Assembly: GCA_028869255.1 (NCBI GenBank)
Contig: CP110972.1
Span: 2,857,001-2,921,000, forward strand
Origin: Pseudomonas poae
GTDB lineage: Bacteria; Pseudomonadota; Gammaproteobacteria; Pseudomonadales; Pseudomonadaceae
DNA length: 64,000 bases
Direction: 5' to 3'
Shown here: piece after piece, positions 58,924 through 64,000 of the stretch
Position numbering within the stretch: the first letter of the stretch is position 1
Layout: the number at the start of each line of letters is the position of its first letter
Notes under the pieces: model-generated
Seen by the model: only the letters and a program-made list of their open reading frames with translations
What the model was told of the DNA's origin: nothing
Database searches by the model: none
Position numbers and translations under genes: made by a program

Positions 58924-59970
58924 ATGCGCAATAAAGTCTTTGGCCGCCGCAGCGGTCTGCAGGTATCTGAACTGGCCCTGGGCACCGGCAATTTCGGTAC
59001 GGGCTGGGGCCATGGCGCTGAGCGCGAGGAAGCCAAGGCGATCTTCGATGGCTACCTTGAAGCCGGCGGCAACTTCCTCGATACCGCCAACGGCTACCAG
59101 TTCGGCCAGGCCGAAAAACTGCTGGGGGAGTTTATCGCCGCCGAGCGCGACAACCTGGTGGTGGCCACCAAATACACCCTGCGCACGCAACCCTCCGATG
59201 AGGGCACTATCCGGCTCGGCAACAATCGCAAGAACCTGGTGCGTGCGGTCGAAGAAAGCCTCAAGCGCCTGAACACCGACCATATCGACCTGCTCTGGGC
59301 GCATATGAGTGACAACGTCACGCCCATGGAAGAGATCCTGCGCGGCTTCGATGACCTGGTCCGCGCCGGAAAGATCCATTACGCCGGCCTCTCCAACTTC
59401 CCCGCCTGGCGCATTGCCCGCGCCGACCTGTTGGCCGAAGTGCGTAACTTTGCACCGATCATCGGCGTGCAGGTGGAGTACAGCCTGGCCGAGCGCACCG
59501 CCGACCGCGAGCTGTTGCCGATGGCCGAAGCCCTGGGACTGGCTGCCACGCTCTGGTCACCGTTGGGCGGCGGCTTCCTCACCGGCAAATACCGCGAAAG
59601 CCTGGATGACAACCGCGCCAACAAGCTGGGCATGCTGATCCACTCGGAAAAAAGCGCACGCGAAACCGCGGTACTCGACACCCTGCTGGCGGTCGCCGGT
59701 GAGCTGGATGCTTCCCCAACCCACATCGCCATCGCCTGGCTCAGGGAAAAAGCCCGCCGTTCGACGACCGCACTCATCCCCATTCTGGGCTCACGTACCC
59801 GCGCCCAGCTCGATGCCACCTTGGGCGCGTTGAACGTGCAACTGTCGGCCGAACAGATCACCCGCCTCGACATCGCAAGCGCCATACCGCTGGGCGTACC
59901 TCACGGGATCATCGCAGAGCGCTTCGCCCTCGACAGCGGCTTGGACACCCCTCGCCCGCCCGTCATCTAA
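58924..59970 (+). CDS. Aldo/keto reductase
   Basis: The 348-aa TIM-barrel oxidoreductase has FLDTANGYQFGQAEKLLGEF with the catalytic Asp and Tyr, VVATKYTLR with the Lys, and the NADPH-binding C-terminal region PILGSRTRAQLDATLGAL. The usual catalytic His lies in LLWAHMSDNVTP. The start at 58924 begins with FGRRSGLQVSELALGTGNFG, normal for the family; ten residues upstream are not conserved. The substrate is unknown. Confidence 0.88.
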   Translation: MRNKVFGRRSGLQVSELALGTGNFGTGWGHGAEREEAKAIFDGYLEAGGNFLDTANGYQFGQAEKLLGEFIAAERDNLVVATKYTLRTQPSDEGTIRLGNNRKNLVRAVEESLKRLNTDHIDLLWAHMSDNVTPMEEILRGFDDLVRAGKIHYAGLSNFPAWRIARADLLAEVRNFAPIIGVQVEYSLAERTADRELLPMAEALGLAATLWSPLGGGFLTGKYRESLDDNRANKLGMLIHSEKSARETAVLDTLLAVAGELDASPTHIAIAWLREKARRSTTALIPILGSRTRAQLDATLGALNVQLSAEQITRLDIASAIPLGVPHGIIAERFALDSGLDTPRPPVI

Positions 59971-59974
59971 GGCG

Positions 59975-60006
59975 AAAAAAAACGGCCTGAAAAGGCCGTT
60001 TTTTTA
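59975..60006. terminator. Bidirectional intrinsic terminator
   Basis: AAAAAACGGCCT and AGGCCGTTTTTT form a stem with a GAAA loop. It serves the aldo/keto reductase and pepN on opposite strands. Confidence 0.92.
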
Positions 60007-60016
60007 GCTGCTCAGG

Positions 60017-62674
60017 TCATGCAAGGCTCTTGCTGACCACCTCAAACACATCGCTCGACAGCTCGCCGGATGCCCGGATGCGCTCAAGTTCCGCTTTCAT
60101 CAAGGCCTGGCGCGCACTGTCGTATTTGCGCCAGCGGGTCAGTGGCGCCAACTGCCGCGAAGCGATTTGCGGGTTGAAACTGTTCAACTGGATTACCAGA
60201 TCCGCCAAAAAGCGATAGCCCGAGCCGTCTGCGGCGTGGAAGTTGATCAGGTTCTGCCCGGCAAATGCGCCGATCAGTGCACGCACTTTGTTCGGGTTCT
60301 TGATATTGAACGCCGGGTGCTCCATCAACGCCTTGACCCGCGCCAGGCCGCCCGGCAAGGTGCTGCCGGCCTGTACGCTGAACCACTGGTCCATGACCAG
60401 CGGGTTGTCTTTGAAGTTCTCGGCAAACACCGCCAACGCCTGGGCTTTTTCTGCTTCGAACGGCGAGTTCACCAGCACCGCCAGCGCGGTCAGGCGCTCG
60501 GTCATGTTGTCGCTGGTGTCGAACTGGTCCAAGGTTGCCGCCAGTACTTCTGGCTTGCCGCTGAGCATCAGGTATGACAGCGCAATGTTCTGCAAGGCGC
60601 GACGCGCAAAGTGCTCGGCGGCTGCCACATACGGCGTTTGCTTGGACAGCTCGCGATTGGCCTGGTAACGCAGCCACAGCCCTTCAAACAGGTTGTCGGC
60701 CAATTGCTTGCGCGCAAACTCACGGGCAGCGTGGATCGCCTCCACGTCCGCCACGTCGCTGATCTCGGTCAGGTAGGCTTCGCTTGGCAACGAGAGCATC
60801 TCCGCGACCATCGCCTGATCGAGGCTTTCGTCGCTCAATACCGTACGCAGTGCGTCGATCAGACGCTGATCCAGCTTGAGCGGCTGGCCCGCCTGATGCT
60901 GGCCGATCAATTCCTGCAACACCTGCACCGACAGCTGCTGGCCGGCATCCCAACGGTTGAAGCCGTCGCTGTCGTGCTGCATCAGGAACATCAGCTGGTC
61001 GCGGTTGTACGGGAAGCTCAGTTTCACCGGTGCCGAGAAACCGCGCAGCAACGAGGGCAACGGCTGTTCAGCGATGTCGACGAAAGTGAAGGTCTGCTCG
61101 GCTTGAGTCACCGAAATCACCCGGGAAGTGCCGCCCGCGGCCGCTTCACCGGCCAGACGCAACGCGATACCGGCGCCCTTCGCGTCCAGCAGACCCAATT
61201 CGACCGGGATCACAAACGGCAGTTTTTCTACCTTGTCCGGGGTTTCCGGGCAGCTCTGGCGGAAGGTCAGGCTGTAGGTTTTGGAGGCGGCGTGGTAGGA
61301 CTCGCTCACCACCAGACGCGGTGTACCCGCTTGGCTATACCAGCGTTTGAACTGCGTCAGGTCGGCGCCATTCGCGTCTTCCATGGCCTTGATGAAATCA
61401 TCACAGGTCACGGCCTGGCCGTCATGCCGCTCAAAGTACAGGTCGCTGCCTTTGCGAAAGCCTTCGGCGCCGAGCAAGGTGTGGATCATGCCGACCACTT
61501 CCGAGCCCTTTTCGTACACGGTCAGGGTGTAGAAGTTGGAAATCTCGATAAAGCTGTCCGGGCGCACGGCGTGGGCCATCGGGCCTGCGTCTTCGGCGAA
61601 CTGGTGAGTGCGCAGGTAAGCCACGTCCTGGATGCGCTTGACCGTGGCCGAGTTCATATCGGCAGAAAAGCCCGAGTCGCGGAATACGGTGAAGCCTTCC
61701 TTCAGCGACAACTGGAACCAGTCGCGGCAGGTCACGCGGTTGCCCGACCAGTTGTGGAAATACTCATGCGCCACGATCGCCTCGACCCGCTGGTGCGCGG
61801 CGTCGGTGGCGGTTTCGGCACGGGCCAGCACGGCACTGGAGTTGAAGATATTGAGGCCCTTGTTCTCCATGGCGCCCATGTTGAAGTCGTTGACCGCAAC
61901 GATCATAAAGATATCGAGATCGTACTCGCGCCCGTAAGTCTCTTCATCCCAGCGCATGGATTTTTTCAGGCTGTTCATTGCGTGCTGGCACTTGTCGATG
62001 TTTTCCGGCTCGACATAAATGCGCAGCGCCACGGTGCGCTCGGTCATGGTGGTGAACGTGTCTTCCACACACCACAAATCACCGGCTACCAATGCAAACA
62101 GGTACGCCGGCTTCTTGAACGGGTCTTCCCAGGTCGCCCAGTGGCGGCCATCTTCACCGGGGCCGCTGGCAATCGGATTGCCGTTGGACAGCAGCACCGG
62201 GTAGCTATGCTGCTCGGCGATCACCGTGGTGGTGAAGGTACTCATCACATCCGGGCGGTCGAGGTAGTAAGTGATCTTGCGGAAACCTTCGGCCTCGCAC
62301 TGGGTGCAGAACATGCCGCTGGACTTGTACAAACCTTCCAGGGCGGTGTTGGTTTCCGGGTGGATGCGCACGCTGGTGTCGACCGTGAAGGTCTCGCGGG
62401 TGGGGTGCAGGGTCAGGTGGCTGTCGGTCAACTGATAGTCAGCCTCCGTCAGTTCCTGATCGCCCAGATTGACGCTCAACAACTCCAGCTGCTGGCCATC
62501 CAGCACCAGCGGCGGCAGTCCGGCGCCGCGCTCGGGGTTACGGCGCATCACCAGCTGCGCGTGGACCAGGCTGTGGTCCTCGAACAACTCGAAGGTCAGG
62601 TGCGTCTCATCGATCAGGTAGTCCGGCGCCTGATAGTCCTTCAGGTAAATCATCTTCGGTTGTTCGGTGCGCAT
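60017..62674 (-). CDS. pepN: Aminopeptidase N
   Basis: The 885-aa M1 metallopeptidase has the exopeptidase motif GAMENKGLNIF and the zinc site VAHEYFHNWSGNRVTCRDWFQLSLKEGFTVF (HExxH plus distal Glu). The DUF3458 and C-terminal ARM-like domains follow. The start at 62674 (MRTEQPKMIYLKDYQAP) is chosen because AAGG lies nine bases ahead; the ATG three codons earlier abuts that site. The length matches Pseudomonas PepN. Confidence 0.95.
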   Translation of the reverse strand: MRTEQPKMIYLKDYQAPDYLIDETHLTFELFEDHSLVHAQLVMRRNPERGAGLPPLVLDGQQLELLSVNLGDQELTEADYQLTDSHLTLHPTRETFTVDTSVRIHPETNTALEGLYKSSGMFCTQCEAEGFRKITYYLDRPDVMSTFTTTVIAEQHSYPVLLSNGNPIASGPGEDGRHWATWEDPFKKPAYLFALVAGDLWCVEDTFTTMTERTVALRIYVEPENIDKCQHAMNSLKKSMRWDEETYGREYDLDIFMIVAVNDFNMGAMENKGLNIFNSSAVLARAETATDAAHQRVEAIVAHEYFHNWSGNRVTCRDWFQLSLKEGFTVFRDSGFSADMNSATVKRIQDVAYLRTHQFAEDAGPMAHAVRPDSFIEISNFYTLTVYEKGSEVVGMIHTLLGAEGFRKGSDLYFERHDGQAVTCDDFIKAMEDANGADLTQFKRWYSQAGTPRLVVSESYHAASKTYSLTFRQSCPETPDKVEKLPFVIPVELGLLDAKGAGIALRLAGEAAAGGTSRVISVTQAEQTFTFVDIAEQPLPSLLRGFSAPVKLSFPYNRDQLMFLMQHDSDGFNRWDAGQQLSVQVLQELIGQHQAGQPLKLDQRLIDALRTVLSDESLDQAMVAEMLSLPSEAYLTEISDVADVEAIHAAREFARKQLADNLFEGLWLRYQANRELSKQTPYVAAAEHFARRALQNIALSYLMLSGKPEVLAATLDQFDTSDNMTERLTALAVLVNSPFEAEKAQALAVFAENFKDNPLVMDQWFSVQAGSTLPGGLARVKALMEHPAFNIKNPNKVRALIGAFAGQNLINFHAADGSGYRFLADLVIQLNSFNPQIASRQLAPLTRWRKYDSARQALMKAELERIRASGELSSDVFEVVSKSLA

Positions 62675-62687
62675 GGGTGGCATCCTT

Positions 62688-63518
62688 CTACTGATGCACG
62701 GCGAGCTGGTAGGCCGTGTACTTACGAATATTGATAACGCCGGTGTCGAAGATCAGGTATTGGCCCTTGATCCCCAGCAGCGTGCCTTCGGCAATCGGGT
62801 TCTTGTCCAGGTTGAAGCTGACGATCTTGGTCGGATATTGCTCTACCGGGTAACGGATTTCGATCGGTTCGATGTCGGTCACCGGTTGGATAGCCTGTAG
62901 GCCAAAGCGTTCCTGCAAACTCAGCAAGCCTTCGGCGCACGACGCGAACAGCTCATCGCGCACCTGCGCAAGGTCCACCGACTGCGCATCGCTCTTGAGC
63001 AAGGCACGCCAGTTGGTCTTGTCAGCCACTTGGCTGCGGAACAGGTCTTCGACGAACCCGGACTGCTGGCGGGTCGCCACACGCATGATCGGCAGCGCCT
63101 GGCTCGCGCCCTGATCGAGCCAACGGGTCGGCAACTGGGTGGCACGGGTGATACCGACCTTGATCCCCGACGAATTGGCCAGGTACACCACATGGTCGGT
63201 CATGCAGAATTTTTCGCCCCAGCCCGGATCACGGCAGGTGCCGGCGTCGTAATGGCAACGCTCGGGACTCATGATGCACAGGTCGCACTGGGCCAGTTTG
63301 GTCATGCACGGGTAGCAATAACCCTGGCTGAAACTGGTTTTGGTCTTGCGCCCGCAATGGCTGCAATGGATGGCGCCGAGGTATTCCAGACGCACGTGGG
63401 TACCAATCAACGGGTTGACCGGCACCTCGGTGTCGCCCAGGCGAAATGCGTATTGAACGGTCGGCTCACCGAGTTGCGCCGACATTTTGCTGACTGCACC
63501 GCGACCAATTTCAATCAA
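62688..63518 (-). CDS. DUF2797 domain-containing protein
   Basis: The 276-aa protein has the DUF2797 pattern, with four cysteine pairs in IHCSHCGRKTKTSFSQGYCYPCM and KLAQCDLCIMSPERCHYDAGTCRDP. A GIY-YIG-like region (HVVYLANSSGIKVGITRATQLPTRWLDQGA) follows. Metal binding is likely, the function unknown. The start is a TTG that overlaps the stop of the upstream gene (TTGA); an ATG at 63485 would lose the conserved leader. Confidence 0.82.
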   Translation of the reverse strand: MIEIGRGAVSKMSAQLGEPTVQYAFRLGDTEVPVNPLIGTHVRLEYLGAIHCSHCGRKTKTSFSQGYCYPCMTKLAQCDLCIMSPERCHYDAGTCRDPGWGEKFCMTDHVVYLANSSGIKVGITRATQLPTRWLDQGASQALPIMRVATRQQSGFVEDLFRSQVADKTNWRALLKSDAQSVDLAQVRDELFASCAEGLLSLQERFGLQAIQPVTDIEPIEIRYPVEQYPTKIVSFNLDKNPIAEGTLLGIKGQYLIFDTGVINIRKYTAYQLAVHQ

Positions 63519-63775
63519 TGGATCGCATCCGACTTGAACAGGATGTTCGGTACCGGCTCAGACTTCGACGCGCACTCCTGCGGGCCCATGTAGCCGGTGC
63601 GCTGGTCTTCCGGCAGGTTCTGGATTTCCCAGGCGATCACCGCTTGCAGGGACAGCTCGCGCTGCTCGGCGGTGAGCTTGCGACCATCGGACCACTTGCC
63701 GATTTCCACGGCGAGCTTGAGGCTCTCGTAGATGTCCGGGGTGATGTTTTCAATCATTTCAGCAAAAGAGGACAT
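63515..63775 (-). CDS. DUF1315 / YeaC-family protein
   Basis: The 86-aa protein has the DUF1315 signature LKLAVEIGKWSDGRKLTAEQRELSLQAVIAWE and GYMGPQEC. It is conserved across gammaproteobacteria without a known role. Its stop overlaps the next gene's TTG start, indicating translational coupling with the DUF2797 gene. Confidence 0.87.
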   Translation of the reverse strand: MSSFAEMIENITPDIYESLKLAVEIGKWSDGRKLTAEQRELSLQAVIAWEIQNLPEDQRTGYMGPQECASKSEPVPNILFKSDAIH

Positions 63776-63790
63776 TAGGCTCTTCCTTTA

Positions 63791-64000
63791 TCAAATAGAG
63801 GCTTTGCGGCGGTTGTACAACCCACCCAGCAAACCCGTCAGGCAACCGATGACCAAGCCGCTCACATGAGCCGCGTTGGCGATTTCGCCGAAACCGATCA
63901 TCGAGATCAGCCCCGACATGCACAGCACCAGCCATATCAGCATCATCGCCAGCACCCCGCGAGGCAGGCGATACGCAGGGTTAGGCGACAACAATTGGAA
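63791..64000 (-). CDS. Rhomboid-family intramembrane protease, C-terminal part (runs off window)
   Basis: The visible C-terminal 69 residues contain AHVSGLVIGCLTGLLGGLYNRRKASI, in which the His is the rhomboid catalytic partner of a Ser that lies outside the window. Two TM helices are visible. The gene continues beyond 64000 on the plus-strand coordinate, so its start is not seen. It is a GlpG-like intramembrane serine protease by this end. Confidence 0.75.
   Translation of the reverse strand, partial: FQLLSPNPAYRLPRGVLAMMLIWLVLCMSGLISMIGFGEIANAAHVSGLVIGCLTGLLGGLYNRRKASI

Noticed and set aside
60611..62734. 707-codon open frame on the plus strand
   Set aside because: It is opposite pepN, whose M1 peptidase motifs are certain. 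The composition (His, Gln, Arg, Val) is that of a shadow frame.

Overview
The window looks like chromosome of a fluorescent Pseudomonas, most likely of the P. fluorescens group. The evidence is GC-rich coding sequence, the ptxS-kguEKTD 2-ketogluconate locus with its operators, a complete fapABCDEF functional-amyloid operon, gnd-zwf, PepN, and dispersed repeats ending in the GTGGGAGC(T/G)GGCTTG type of REP hairpin. No rRNA, tRNA, CRISPR array, transposase or phage module was recognised.

Layout. 0.3-5.3 kb: a DszC-like flavoprotein, a long inverted repeat, a TauE/SafE exporter, a methyltransferase, a DUF3455 protein and an ECF sigma/anti-sigma pair. 6-13.2 kb: a two-component system divergent from an RND efflux pair, then a DUF1345 protein. 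13.2-20.8 kb: a more AT-rich accessory segment with a 141-aa unknown protein, an autotransporter, and two related Ig-like repeat proteins. The unknown gene and one Ig-like gene are preceded by palindromes of the form ACTGTCA-N4-TGACAGT with lux-box geometry. 20.9-26.1 kb: ptxS-kguEKTD with two identical 14-bp palindromes. 26.1-33.8 kb: a chemotaxis receptor, a nucleobase permease, a WHy/LEA lipoprotein, a nitrilase with divergent LysR regulator, a DUF883 protein and a DpkA-like reductase. 34-38.8 kb: a very large dermonecrotic-toxin-like protein with an HExxH motif near its C-terminus.

38.9-46.7 kb: PepSY and orphan FecR genes, then the fap operon behind a -24/-12 promoter, with a hairpin terminator just after fapC, and a convergent VpsR-like sigma-54 activator. 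47-50.7 kb: a small protein and the overlapping gnd-zwf-HAD operon. 51-55.8 kb: a CptA-type phosphoethanolamine transferase, a siderophore receptor and a small secreted protein. 55.9-64 kb: mainly housekeeping genes (GNAT, zapE, NTF2-like, YafY-type regulator, aldo/keto reductase, pepN, DUF2797, DUF1315, rhomboid).

One feature affects all reading of this window. Nine genes are broken by ten single-base indels, several in C, G or A runs, and each reads through as a full-length family member when one base is added or removed. This pattern fits sequencing or assembly error better than true gene decay. Those genes are given as single units and marked.
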